64,000 bases of DNA from Welwitschia mirabilis. Taxonomy: Eukaryota; Gnetophyta; Gnetopsida; Welwitschiales. Where the stretch lies: positions 104,142,246 through 104,206,245 of the forward strand of contig JBOZIK010000001.1 of NCBI GenBank assembly GCA_051453625.1, read 5' to 3'. The stretch's first letter is position 1, and every line of letters begins with the position of its first letter. Positions 37,721-50,160 of this stretch are shown here, in pieces. The notes under the pieces are model-generated. The model ran no database searches. It had not been told where the DNA came from and worked only from the letters and a program-made list of their open reading frames with translations. Made by a program: the position numbers and the translations under genes.

Positions 37721-38384
37721 TCCTTAAGAATAAAAAAGCAATTTTTAATTAATAAAATGACTTTAAGAAATGGTAAATAATTAAGTAGTGTAATTTTAGA
37801 GCTCTGTTATAGAAGGTAGGGATTTACTTAATAATAAATAATTAATTATTTTATTTTATTTTAAAGTAATTTATTATTTCATATTATCTAGGATTATTGT
37901 ATTGAAAAAATTATATTATACTCTAATTTAGGGATGCATAGAGCTATCAAATAAATTCGTGTCCAAAGTTAATTAGTAGGTTCAAAGTTTTACTTTATCC
38001 TTAAGTGGGGAAGATCTTCAGATATAACTAATTATCATCAACATAAGAAAATACAACATTATTCTGGGTATGAATTAGTTAATGTAAATAGAGCAATTAT
38101 AAATTATAAAAAAACCAAGTAGAAATGATGAATAATAACCAAAGTATAAACTTTTAAGTTAATTACAAATTAGTAGTGGAGAATGTGATTTATGCAAATC
38201 ATATAAAAATAGAAATTAGATCATTGGCTTTTTTATGCTATACTTAAAATTAATGATCTTGAATAAAGGAGAAAATTTAGTAAATAATATACTAATAATT
38301 GAAGAATATCTTAATATACTTACAACAGAATTACTAGGAATGTCTAGCAGTTTGGGAAGTTGATTTTTACATTGAATTGATCCC
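37721..38384. other. unassigned stretch before the Athila-like LTR
   Basis: AT-rich with an ATTTTATTTTATTTTAAAG run near 37845. No gene is recognised. A 75-codon minus-strand frame (38216-38443) overlaps the LTR start and is a shadow. Confidence 0.4.
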
Positions 38385-39637
38385 TGTTGCGATGCCAATT
38401 TATAGGAATTGGATGGTGTATTTTGAGTACTTTTGCAAGACATTTATTTAAGTTTGGATGCAATTTTGATGATTATGGATAACTGATAGAATGATCATTG
38501 AAACATGTAATTCTTAGCATATTTGAAGGCATATCAAGACTATTTTGATACTTCATACTTTGAAGGAAGGTTTAACCATGTAAAAGACTGATTCCCTATG
38601 AGATAGAAGATGGATAAGCCTATCATACCCTCTATTATCCTCATGATAATCAAGATGATAGAAATACTAATATGGATGAAGTCTATGAAGTTTATTATAG
38701 AACTTAAAGCTAATGAACCACCTTTTAACATGAAGTGATGTCTCCATTATCATCCTCAAGACCATAAGGATGAAAACTATTTTCTATGAATAGAAAGAAT
38801 TATCTTTGTAATGGGGTCATATAACCCATATGAGTCACTAGGGTTTCTTCTATAATTCCTAGGGTTAAGCTTCTAGAACTTTAATGTAAAACAATAAATA
38901 CCCTCCTTTTCCTCCACTTTCTTTTTCATCTTTTGTGTCCCATGTTCTTATGATAAAAGATTGAAGGATAAGAGATCCATATAGTAGCTATAGAGAGAAG
39001 TTTACCTTGGTATTAGACTAAGTATTCTCTATTGAGGTTCTGCTATTTTGTTGTAAGTATATGTAAAATTCATCATTAATTTAATTAGTCTTTTTCACTA
39101 CTATTATGTAAATGTCCCTTATGCTTTAAGTTGATCATAGTTTAGTGATAGTTCTATAGTTTATTTAGATTATAAGAGAAACCTTAAGGTTAACTTTATT
39201 AGTTTAGATTTGCATTGCTCTTTCTTTCTAATTCCATATTTGCATTATCCATATTCTATTTAGCATTCCTTATAGTTTATATTGGTTAGGAATAAGTAAT
39301 AAAACTCTTTATAATTGATCTAAGTTATAAATAAATAGTTCGTATGATAGGAGGATTAGAATACAAATAAAACTCATCTTACTTACATTTCATTCATTTG
39401 CATTTCACCATCATTGATCTTGCATTGCATTTACATTTTTGTTTACTTTCATTTATTGAAATAGAAAAGATTAAAACTATTTTATTAAATCAATTTTCTA
39501 ACTTATAGCCTAGTGATTTCAATATATTATGACATTTAAATTAACTCCTATTTTTACTAGTATGTGTTTTCTGCAAGTATTGCGATTTAAAGTTTTAGCC
39601 TAAGGACTTAAGGATTATATAAATTCATACCATAACA
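38385..39637 (+). repeat. Athila-like family-1 LTR, complete (5' LTR of element 1)
   Basis: It begins TGTTGCGATGCC and ends CATAACA, directly before the primer-binding site, and measures about 1253 bp. It is homologous throughout to 58947-60167, and to the half LTRs at 29083-29693 and 61873-62134. It serves as the reference for this family in the window. Confidence 0.88.
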
Positions 39638-39640
39638 TTT

Positions 39641-39659
39641 TGATGCCATTGTTGGAAAA
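39641..39659 (+). other. element 1 primer-binding site (tRNA-Asp type)
   Basis: Reads TGATGCCATTGTTGGAAAA. The expected Athila/Tat site is TGGCGCCGTTGCCGGGGA. The differences are G-to-A or C-to-T, as expected of decayed methylated cytosines on both strands. Confidence 0.8.
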
Positions 39660-40270
39660 GGCTACAAGAAGCTAGAGGATTATTACTATCTAGATAAGTA
39701 CCTTAAATTTTAATTTAGGTTATTTATTTATAATAGTGTTATATTTTTAGCATAGTTTAAGTAGGTTTATTTTAGCAATTTTCATTTTCTATAGTTTTAA
39801 AGATCACTATCGTGCTCTTTGTCATTTCAAGGATATTGGGAATGATAGTTTTGAATTTTTAAATTTATTTTCTTTTCCATGGATTTTCTTTCTATTTGTA
39901 GATTAATAGTAAAATACTATAATCTTCTTTGTTGTTTCCATGATATAATAGATGATAGTCTAGATTTTTTACTTATAAAAAGTTTTATCTAAGTTTTGTT
40001 TTCTATTATTGTAATCATCATCTGTATTATCGCCTCCACAACTAGGTGGATGATAGTTAATTATCTTTAATTTTATTTATTATTTACTATTTGAGTATGT
40101 TGGTACATGGTGAATTATAATAGAAAAATAAAATATCAAAGATAGCAGAACTTGATTAAAGAAAATATCAGAGAAGGATTATTCAACTTCAAGAAAAATA
40201 TAGGTATGTACATCCCATGTACATAAATTCCAAGAATTAAAAAAGAAGATTTTTCTACTTTTATTATTTT
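39660..40270 (+). other. element 1 leader
   Basis: About 0.6 kb between primer site and gag with no coding trace. The corresponding part is deleted in the copy at 60.2 kb. Confidence 0.6.
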
Positions 40271-41420
40271 AGAATTAGATCTTGCAAAAGAAAATTATAG
40301 CATTAAAATACATTGTGTCATTTCTTCTTTAACTATTTCAAAATATTGATAAAAATAAAATAAAATTATCTAATACACCAATCATAATCAAAAGTTCTAC
40401 TTCAAATGCAAATGTTATTCTTAGAGATTTAATCACTAATAGAAAATGTAAAATACAAAATCCTTTCAATTTACCTCCCAGTGATGATGTAGAATTAAGA
40501 AATTTGAGTTTATATCCAATATTTTTGGGGAACTTGAGGAAGACCCTTTCCAACATCTAGCTAACATTGAACAACTTGTACTTATCTCAGGAAATGGAAA
40601 GAAACATATCACTAATTTTACTTACATGATTATTTTATCAGTTACACTTAGAGGAAGAGTAAAAATCTTGCTTAAAACCATCCCACATAGGAGTCTTAAA
40701 TCATGGAATCAAGTGTAAGAAGTTTTTATCAAATAATTTTTGAGTAAAAGTAAGATGAAAAAAGGAAGGAAGGAAGTTACCAACTTTCAATAACAACCTC
40801 ATAAGGATTATTCCATAACATATGAATGCTTTATTATAACTAGTCATTTCAACCCTATTGATGAATTCCATAAAGAAGAATTAGTTAGTTATTTCTATAG
40901 TGAGTTGAATAGTTAAACTAAACAACTTATAGACTTTTCTTGTAATGATAACTTAATAAACTTATCTTAGAAAATGCATGGAATGTTTTGAAAATCTCAT
41001 AGAGATAAGTCAAATTTGGCCAAAACTTAAGAAAAATCAAACTCATAAAAGAATTAAAAGAAGTAAGACATGATAAAAAAGAAGAAAAAGATGGTTCAAC
41101 TAACTTAATTAAGGATTTCACTATCACTTTAGAAAAGTATACTTAATTGATAGTTAATGCAAAGGTAGTAAAAAATGAAAATACAACTTCAACTTGTGAA
41201 ATTTATGAAGATAACTTTCATCCAACTAAGGACTATCCCTTGTTACCAACTTGTAAAGAGAGGATGTTTGAGAAGTTCGTGCATTAAATCAAAGAAAATA
41301 TAACTTTAAAAGCCAAACATAATTTTAATAAAGATTATATGAACAATCACAATGAAAACCTTTTGAGCGTAGATTTAGGAATTTAAATTTTTAACCAAAT
41401 AACCTCAATATTCAATCAAT
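40271..41420 (+). pseudogene. element 1 gag remnant
   Basis: Gag forms the virus-like particle. One frame reads an Athila-type gag core: EEDPFQHLANIEQLVL at about 40525-40580, then FTYMIILSVTLRGRVKILL at about 40615-40675, SLKSWNQV near 40690, FKSK-type basic sequence, and an LIDFSCNDNLINLS-like motif at 40927-40970. The zinc knuckle region reads CEIYEDNFHPTKDYPLLPTC at about 41190-41260, where the second Cys has become Tyr. Stops and shifts are frequent. Minus-strand open frames at 40338-40556 and 40927-41127 are shadows. Confidence 0.83.
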
Positions 41421-42480
41421 TCAAGATGATCTAGAAAAGGTGAACTAAAAGACTAATAGTAATATTAAAAACTTAGTGAATGTACTTCAATAAGTAATGC
41501 TTGCTAATCAAAGACCACAAGGGTTTCTTGCATCTCAATCTTTACCTAATTGAAATGAAGTTAAAGATATTTAAGGGTAATAACAAGAAGTGGAAATGAT
41601 ACAAAACCTCCTACTCATGAGATCTTAACATTCAAAGTAATGACAAAAATAATGAAAAAGATGATGTAGAAATTTTGGACTCATATAACCTTTCAACACC
41701 ACATGTTAGAACCTCCACTAAAAATTCTTCACAAAAAAACAAAGGGAAGAAACCATTTACTCCTTGGCTTGATTGGTTAAACATAAATTCTACCTTTTAT
41801 GAATACTTGAAGACCTTGATGCAAGAGGTAAACATCAACTTCTCTTATTGGAAAATCTTGCAAGAAAATCCTAAATTTTCTGAGTTATGAAAAGACTTAG
41901 TAAGAAGAAAATAAAAACATACTATTCCTAGCAAAGTTTTTCTTGCTCAATATATTTCTAACTTAGTCATGAAAAAGTGTCTTGAATTCAAAGATCATAG
42001 AGTAGTAACTATGAGTATCATCTTAGAAAGAAATAAAAGAATTTAAAAATCTTTAATTAATATAGGAACTAGTGTTAATATCATACTTCTTCACATATGT
42101 AAAAGATTTGGATTAGAAAATAGAATAGAACATATATGAATTATCTTAGAATTGGCTAATACTTCAATTAAAAAACCATTAGGAATTATCAAGAACCTAG
42201 TAATCCAAATTAAGGAAGCTCTTTACCACGTAGATGTGGTCATCATTGAGGTGGAACATGATAAAGGTTATCCACTACTCTTAGGAAGAGCCTTTTGTGC
42301 AACTGTCCATTGTATCATAAATACATGAACTTGAATGATGAAATGTCATATAGGTAATAAGAAGTTGACCATTCAAGTTTTTAATGCCAGTGAAAAAGAC
42401 ACAAGAGATGAGTTTAACTTAGAAGAAGAACTTAAATAAACTTTATTTTTAAAACATCAACCAATTAAGGAGAGATTGAT
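41421..42480 (+). pseudogene. element 1 protease region
   Basis: An open piece at 41675-41890 ends in the linker before protease. The protease active site at 42059-42073 reads NIGTS where retropepsins have D-(L/S)-G-A/T-S, so the catalytic Asp is Asn, a G-to-A change. The downstream flap and C-terminal motifs are readable: IKKPLGIIKNLVIQI at about 42165-42215 and YPLLLGRAFCATVHCIIN at about 42268-42325, matching the usual PxILGRPFLAT. This protease would be inactive even with the frame restored. Confidence 0.85.
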
Positions 42481-43580
42481 AATGCTATAAGAACTAACTT
42501 TGCATGATGACCCAATTGAAATAGACTATTTTTGAGCATGATGATGAGGAATATATTAACTAGGAGGAAATTCAACATACTTACTTATTAGAAAACATTT
42601 TTGAAGAGTATCATCTCACATATATCATCCCCATGACAAATAGGATAACAATTGAAAATTCCAACTTAGAGCTTAAGAAATTTCCTAAAGGTTTAAAATA
42701 CATTTTTATATTCAATAATCTAAAGAAATCCTTAATAATAAGTGACCTTCTTAAGAATCCAACTTGATCTCATTTTTAACTTCTAAAGAGTATGCCTTGG
42801 CTTGGCCCCATAAAGACCTAACTGCCATCCATATTTTTATAGTATAATACAAAGTTTATGTTGGGGATAATGCTAAACCTATTAGGTAACCCCAATGATG
42901 GCTTAACCTAGCCTTTAATAAAATAGTTAAAGATGAAATTATTAAACTTATGTATTCCAAGATCATATATGCTATATCCGACATGAAGTGGATTAGTCCT
43001 TTGACAGTAGTTCTTAAAAAGGGTGGAAAATGGAGAATGTGCATTGATTTTAGAAAACTTAATGAAGTCACTAAAAAGGATTATTATCCTTTACTCTTTT
43101 TTGATTAAGTACTCGATAGAATCCGAGGTTATGCCTACTATTGTTTTCTTAATAGATATTTTGACTATAACCAAGTTTTCATAGTAAGTGAAGATTAAGC
43201 CAAAATAACTTTTACTTTATTCTTTGGGATCTTTGCCTTTAGACAAATGCCCTTTAGACTTTGCAATTCCCCTAAAAATTTCCAATAAGAAATGATAGGA
43301 ATATTTTCTAACATGATAGAGGATTCTATCAAAATCTTTATGAATGAATTCTCCATCTTTGCTAAAACCTTTGAACAAATCATAGAAAGATTAGAGAAAT
43401 TCTTAGATAGATGTATAGAGAGTGGCCTATATTTGAGTTGGAAAAAGAATTTTCTTCCAGTTAAATATGGAACTATTTTAGGTCACCACATTTCAAAGAA
43501 AGGGACTAATATGGACCCTACAAAAGTTGATATCATTAAAAACCTTAGTCTTTCAACTAATGTTAAATAAGTTAGATCAA
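42481..43580 (+). pseudogene. element 1 reverse transcriptase remnant
   Basis: RT copies the element RNA. Readable motifs in order: WISPLTVVLKKGGKWRMCID then FRKLNEVTKKDYYPL (about 42985-43095), YYCFLNRYFDYNQVF (about 43137-43182), FTLFFGIFAFRQMPFRLCNS (about 43210-43270). The catalytic box at 43337-43348 reads FMNE in place of FMDD, losing both metal-binding Asp residues. The C-terminal part (LGHHISKKGTNMDPTKVDII, then NVK-VRSILGHASFYYHFI) is typical of gypsy RT connecting to RNase H. The 92-codon open frame at 43292-43570 is the best preserved part. Overlapping open frames at 43527-43853 and on the minus strand at 42856-43071 are shadows. Confidence 0.9.
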
Positions 43581-44260
43581 TTCTCGGTCATGCTAGTTTT
43601 TATTATCATTTTATTCATGATTATGCTAAGGTTTGTAAACCCCTTCACTCATTTCTCAAAAAAGATATTAAATTTAATTAGAACAATTCATGTCAACTTG
43701 CATTTGATACACTTAAGAAAAACATTTCTTCTAAACCTATTATCATCGGTCTTAATTAGACTAAATATTTTGAACTCTTGTGTAATGGAAGAAACATTGT
43801 TATGGATGGGTTTCTTAGCCAAAAATATGAAAATGATTTTAAATTTAACTTAGTAAAACTTTATTCAAAGTCAAATTTAAATACACTACTACTAAAAAGA
43901 ATATTCTTGCCATCATCTTTTGCCTTGATTACTTTCAACATTATCTCCTTATCTTTTACATTAATGTTTACATAGATCATTCAGTCATACACTATGTTAT
44001 GACTAAGAAAGCTTATAGTACAATACTTATTAGATGGATTATTCTCATGAAATAATTCAATCTCACCATCATTGATAAGGTTGAAAAACATAATAGTATG
44101 ATAGATCATCTATCTCAATGTTTTTTCTCTAATGATAAACTTCCCATAAATGACTCCTTTCTAGATGAACAACTATTTGATACTAAATAATTTTTTACCA
44201 TCTCTTCTACTCATCTTAGTCCTTGGTATGCTAATATTGTGAACTACCTTATTACTATAA
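43581..44260 (+). pseudogene. element 1 RNase H remnant
   Basis: RNase H traces follow RT: AFDTLKKNISSKPIIIGLN near 43700-43755, a readable TKKNILAIIFCLDYFQHYLL at about 43890-43950 (after a frameshift) and YINVYIDHSVIHYVMTKKAY at about 43955-44015, where the second RNase H Asp (TDH in the family) is kept as IDH. A MIDHLSQC stretch at about 44098-44120 corresponds to the ADHLSR motif that ends the domain. Confidence 0.83.
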
Positions 44261-45420
44261 AAACACCTTAGTATTGTAACCATAACCAATGCAAATCCTT
44301 GCTCCATAGGATCAGTAACTATGAGTGGAATGAACTCCATATTTCTAGAAGATGTAAAGATCAAATCATATATAAATGTGTACCTAAATGGGAAAGCTTA
44401 GAAATCCTTAGCCTTTGTCATGATGGAGTATGTGGAAGATATCTTAGTGGTCAAAAGACTGTCATAAAATTTTTTTACTCTAATTATTATTGACCTACCA
44501 TTTTTAAAGAATTATTTAACTTTGCTAGAAGGTGTGATGCTTGTTAACATTATGGTATCCTAACTCATTCTTAAGATGTGTCCCTTAAACCTATACTTGA
44601 ATTTGAACCTTTTGATTATTAGAGGATTAACTTTATAGGCCCTATTAATTCATCTTCTCATGCTAAAATTACATCTTCATGATTGTTGATTATGTTACTA
44701 AGTGAGTCAAAGTTATTCCTACTACAAAAAATGATGCTTGAACCATTTGCAATTTTGTCCAAACTTATACCTTTAAGTGTTTTAATTTTCCAAGAATCAT
44801 AATTAGTGATCAAGGTACTCATTTTATTAATTACCTTTTTTGGAAACTTTTTTTTTTTATTTATTGGCATTGAACATAGTAATATATGTGCTTATCATCC
44901 TCAAATTAATGGTCAAGCCAAAAAAACAAATAGAGAAATTAAAAGGATGCTCTAACAATTAATTTCTATTAATAAGAAAACTTGGTCCTCTAAACTGAAT
45001 GATGTCTTTTGGACTTACCATACTAGTTGGTGTAACTCTCTAGGTTTCTTAACATCTAAACTTAATTAGTTCAATTTGATCATTTAGATAAAAAGTGTAC
45101 TCATGTTATACATCATCAACTCATTCATAAAGCCCAAGCTAAGTTTAAACATGATAAAAAGATTCTCCATAAGCAATATGAACCTAGTTAATTTGTCTTT
45201 TTACATAATACCTGAGTATACCTTCTACACAACAAGTTAACCTCTAAATGATTAGTTCCTTATCTTATAGAAAAATTACATACCAATGGCTTAGTTGAAA
45301 TATCTAATTAAAATACTAAGAAAATTCAAAAAGTTAATGCAAAAAGGTTAAAAATCTGTAAGTCATCTTATGATGAGACCTTGAATATGATAGAATACTT
45401 ATTTTAGAAGCCCCTCTCAA
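44261..45420 (+). pseudogene. element 1 integrase remnant
   Basis: The HHCC zinc domain is partly readable: an open piece at 44299-44493 with CHDGVCGRYLSGQKTVIKFF and, after a stop, FNFARRCDACQHYG near 44518-44555. The catalytic core follows with a shift: RIIISDQGTHFINYLF near 44792-44840, and AYHPQINGQAKKTNREIKRM near 44889-44950. In the last motif the catalytic Glu of GQAE-xxN is Lys. The C-terminal chromatin-side tail ends with KVNAKRLKICKSSYDE at about 45325-45370. Stops throughout. Confidence 0.87.
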
Positions 45421-45769
45421 TGAGGAGGATCTCCCTCTTAACATTATTTAAATTCATTTTTAACTCATTCCTTAGGTAGGTATCATGATATTACTTGAAT
45501 ATTCTTAACTTGATTTATGTATTACTTTATAAATTCATCATGATTAATAATATTTTACTTAGAAATTTTAAGATGATAAGATTAGATTCATCTAATCTTA
45601 AGACATTTGTATGTCTATAAACTTTATTTAGAAGAAAGATACCTTGGTTATTTTATTCTCTTTCAATGTTATGAGTAATTAGTTATTTTCACATATTATC
45701 ATTTGTTTCTCACATTATTACTTCACTTTTATCGTTATGAGTACTTCATCATGTGGAAGTTTTTTCACC
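45421..45769 (+). other. element 1 sequence after pol
   Basis: No coding trace is recognised beyond the integrase tail. In complete Athila elements an env-like region and long 3' UTR follow; here they are cut off at element 2. Confidence 0.5.
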
Positions 45770-45815
45770 AAAAAAAAAGAAAAGAAAAGAAAATAAAAGA
45801 AAAGAAAAGAAATAA
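45770..45815 (+). repeat. (AAAAG)n purine microsatellite
   Basis: A 46-base run of A interrupted by G every four or five bases. It lies immediately left of the element 2 LTR. Confidence 0.92.
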
Positions 45816-45828
45816 AGATCATATTCTT

Positions 45829-47230
45829 TGTTGTGATGCATATTTGTGCAAATAATTTAAGCTTAAGAAGCCCCTGTCATTCACAAATAGAATAGATATT
45901 TGCACAGCAAAACAGACTAATATAAATGGAATTTAATTTGAATGTCACAATCTATCAAAGTCCTAGGCTAGAGAAAGAGAATTGATTTCCACAAAAAAAT
46001 ACTTTGTATCCTATCAACAGAAATAAATTGTAATGCAAAAAGAACCATGTAATACTCTTATGCAAAATGAATCTAAGGAAGGAAAATAATAATGCAAATA
46101 AACTAATAATGCTCAACCTTAATAAAAATTACCCTCATAATCTATATTACTTAAGAATCTATCATTAAATAAAAAGTAACATAAGCTATAAGGGATAAGA
46201 ACAAACAAGCATAGAAAATAGAAAATAAATATTTGTATTAATCAAATCATTTCTGTGTTATAAAGTAGCCACACCTCCATGGAGTAATCATAGCTCAACA
46301 CCAAGGAAATGTTGTTCTACAACTACAAGGATGAATCTTTAGCCCTCTAATATCCTATCATGAGAATTTCTAATGCAAACAAAGATAATATGGAGTTAAG
46401 GATGGAATTGATACTTATTGATACAAACACACAACAACAAGACAAACAGAAAGGCAAGGGCATAATCCTAATGGTCATGCCAAAATACATACAAATAAAT
46501 AACAAGAATTAAGTAAATATTAAGTGAGAAAAATTAAAATAGGTATTGTCTAGCTAGTCATCCAGATGATACAAGGGATGATGCCATCTTATAAATAATC
46601 TATATTACTACTAGATTGATCATAGTCAGCATCTTCATTGGCCTTAACTATTTTATCATCTTACTATCATCTAGACAACGAGATGGATGATGAGCTTCTA
46701 TAAGTGTTTATCTAATGCATTCATCCTCAATGTTTGTAGAAAATATATCTTAGAAATGGAAAGTATTAATAATGGCTCTAAATGCTATAAAATATTATGG
46801 AGATTGCATATTTTTATTTCTTTCATATAAGCTCTCCATTATACTGAAAATCCAACATAAACCTATCTAATATCCTACAAAACTACTCAGAATACCATAT
46901 CAAATATATGTAAGTGGGTAGTGCAATATAGGATCCCACTTAGCCTTGCTAGTTTCTAATAAAACTAGGTAGTAAATCATGATTGCAAGCTAATTTCTTT
47001 AACAATAAAAATAGCTAAAGTACTAAAGAAAATATCTCATAAAAATTTTAAAAAACCTTAAAGCTACTAACTGAATCTTGAGAAATTAGAAAACTAAACA
47101 TTTTACCTAATTGGATGCTCAACCATACCATTGTCTGGGTTATCGTCTCGACAATATGAGGGACAATAAGCTCAAAAAGTACTCTTTGAAAAAAAAAACT
47201 TATAATAGGAATTTATAAGATAATTAATCA
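45829..47230 (-). repeat. element 2 3' LTR
   Basis: Begins TGTTGTGATGC in + coordinates and shares ordered blocks with 56118-57215 (TATTTGTGCAAA, CTTAAGAAG/CTCAAGAAG, TAGGCTAGAGAAAGA, ACAAGAATTA, CCAACATA). The right edge is set by the polypurine tract and an inverted TG at 47229-47230; it may be off by some bases. Confidence 0.8.
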
Positions 47231-47248
47231 ATTAATATAATTAAAATT

Positions 47249-47256
47249 CCCCCATT
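47249..47256 (-). other. element 2 polypurine tract
   Basis: On the minus strand CAATGGGGGAA lies just inside the 3' LTR. Confidence 0.6.
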
Positions 47257-50160
47257 GAATCAAACAGTAATAAATAAAAGATTTCTCAATTAAAATCAAT
47301 CCACATCATAACATATAAAAATTAAAAACAGTCATAAAAATGGAGATACAAAATGTCATAAAATCACTCCTTATATTGTCATGTAATAAATTCTATCTGG
47401 GTAGTTGGCTTATGTGTAGGAAAAGAAGAGGAAGTATGCTTATGATAAACAGGGAGACATAAGTTAAAAGATGTAGAAATAGAATGAACCATCTTATTAT
47501 CTTAGACACATGTAGCCTATGATATATCAACTATCATACTCTACTAAAAATAATGTGTTGACGCATGTCCAAAATCTAATTCTTAAAGTGCTAGACTCTC
47601 CTCTCAATAGTTAGGATCCTCTACTGTAATAGTTGACTCCTCTAATCAAGAGTCTAAATCCTCTAGTAGAGTGTCTAAATATGATGATTTATAAAACCTC
47701 TAATGGTAATAGTGGGCTCTACTAGGAGGGCTTATATCTGCTCGAGTGTAGCCCCAATTGTAGGTCTTTATACTTAAGGTTGCTCTGCCTCTTCTAATAC
47801 TTGTATACCTATGTATTATAAAGAGTGAGCTAAAGTCTAGATGTGAAATAAGCACTCCTCATCCATGGGATCTAATATATCAAATCATCTAAAGAGAGCT
47901 GAGAGGAGGTATGGGTAACTAGAGCCTATAATTGTCATACCTCAACCATGGACTTAAGTCTCCTCCAAATAAATGTAGGTAGGTTCACCTTCTCTTTTTG
48001 TTCTCACTAACCAAAGGAAAAAAATTTTGATATGTCATGAATTGCTTAAACATGAGGAAAAAAATGCAAAACGCATAAAAAATGGAAAACTAATGTTTTT
48101 AGATGGGCTCCACATATGGTAAAAATTTAAAGTGCATAAATAAAAAATCTAATCCAGTAGAATCATAAAACACATCAAACTGATTAATTTTATTTAAAAG
48201 AACACTGCATTTCAACTTATGGTTTGTAAGAAAATGAGTGTAAAAGATGAAAATTTAAAAACTCCTCATAAAACACACAATTAATCATAACTTGTAAAAT
48301 GCATGGTGAAATTCAAAGCTGTGAGTCCCAAATCAAAAAGCACAAAAAATTGATTAACATATGTGAAAACTATGCATTAAAAAGCTAAAAAATAGGAGAA
48401 AAAAATAAAAAACAAGAAAGAGAAAGAAACATATCTCATTTTGATACATTTGATCAAATATCTGAAATCTAGATGCTAAATCAAGTGGAATAAGATCCAA
48501 GATGCTATCAAGATCTAAAGGGGTTACTGTATCTCAAAGGAATAAGTGAAAATGATGAAGAAATGAAGAAAAATAAAGGAAAAGGATTTGAATCATGGTT
48601 ATATTACACTGTCATCTAGTCACATCATCTAGACAACAACCCTAGGATGACTCTAAGAAAAAAACAGACTGTCATCCTCTTAGTGTAATCTGGATGATCA
48701 CGTAAGTGATAGGGAAACAAAAACATTTTACAAAAAGAAAGATATCAATCAACAAAATGAGGCTTACATATGATCATCAAAATATCAGATTTTATCAGAA
48801 AACTCAAAAAAACAAAAAATAAAAAAGAAAATCCTAAAAATCAAGAGAAAAAGTAAAAATCCACAGTAAAAGGAAAACTATAGCTAAAGAAAATGAACTA
48901 TTTAGGTGAAAACCTGATAATATAAGCTCAATGAATATGCCCGAATAGAAAAGTAAAATAAGTTAAAGATTAAAATTCTAAAAGATAGAAGGAAGCTCAT
49001 AAAAACTATGAAACAAAACAATTGTTTTTTTTTGAATGAAAATACTAACTAAAAATGATATGAACATGACTTAATAGTAAGAAAACTACTAAATGATAAG
49101 ATATTATGTAAGAATGAGAAAATTGCAGAAATGACTTTAAAATAACAAACTTAAAAACTAAAGAAAAGTAGAATGAAAACATATATAAGAAACAAGGAGA
49201 ATATTTATTACCTATTCTAAATTCTAATTTAGCAAACTCATGAGGAAGTCATCATAAAGCCACCTGAGTAAAAATGCATAATAAAATATATAAAATCCAT
49301 AATGTTTCATTCAAAAGGGTAGTGATTATGATGATACCAAAACTTAGATGATTAAAACAAAGAATGATAAGATCAAAAGCTACTCAAAAATAAACTCATC
49401 TACTCTTATTCCACAAACACACTTGAATCCTTAAAAGTAAAATGATCAAGTGGGAATACTAAGAGTCTAGAAAACAAACAATACTTCTAATGACACTAGG
49501 AACACCACTAATCCCATAGCCTTAAAGTTTACTACAATGTTTTCCATGATGAGGGGAGTGTAATCACAGTTAGAGGAGTAAGAACCTATGAGGAATAACC
49601 AACTAACCCTCTAGTGGAGTTTTCACAGCTACCAAAACTGTCAAAGTTTCCTCTCGAAAAAATTTACTCTAATGTGGTAAAACTTCATGATGACCATGGA
49701 TTTTTCTTTAAGCTCAAAATATAGAGTACATGACCATTATTTCGTTTTTTTTATTTTTTATTTTTTTGGGAAAATTCCCACATGATCATATACTCAAAAG
49801 GATGAAGGTAAATAAGTGGGATAAAAGATAGATAATCAAGGATATTATACCATTGAAAAAAAGCATAAGAACTAAGCCATCTTCCTTCAAATGAAGTCCA
49901 TGAGAATGTTTGAAGATTAAGTGAATCTAATATTACCACTATAATATGCCTAATTATGAATACTAGTCATGAAACACTTTATAAAGCAACATATCAGTTG
50001 AGTTTAAAAAATGATCAAGTGATATCATAACAGCCACCAAAGGAATATGCTAAGAAATAACTTAGATAATGATAGAGAGGAAGTACTCCTCATCGAGGGA
50101 AACCTCTAAAATAGGTGCTTCTACCATGTTTATGGTTATATCAAAAGATCCTTCATATAG
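47257..50160 (-). other. element 2 region between pol and 3' LTR, no readable frame
   Basis: About 2.9 kb, the position of the env-like gene in Athila elements. I see no open frame or signal for it; the 62-codon frame at 49751-49939 looks like chance. A patch at about 47580-47760 is less AT-rich and contains imperfect repeats around CCTCTAATAG and CCTCTAGTAG. The stretch 48160-49200 is A-rich. Confidence 0.5.

Larger units (their letters stand above)
38385..45828 (+). mobile_element. Athila-like Ty3/gypsy retrotransposon, element 1
   Basis: A 1.25-kb 5' LTR is followed by a tRNA-Asp-type primer site and then gag, protease, RT, RNase H and integrase in gypsy order on the + strand. The 3' LTR is not directly downstream: sequence breaks at 45828 where element 2 starts. 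The nearest LTR of the same family is at 58947, but gag follows that one, so it is better read as the 5' LTR of another copy. All frames are broken. Confidence 0.88.

Noticed and set aside
43527-43853. 108-codon plus-strand open frame
   Set aside because: It overlaps the RT-RNase H remnant in another frame; the recognisable protein motifs are in the other reading.
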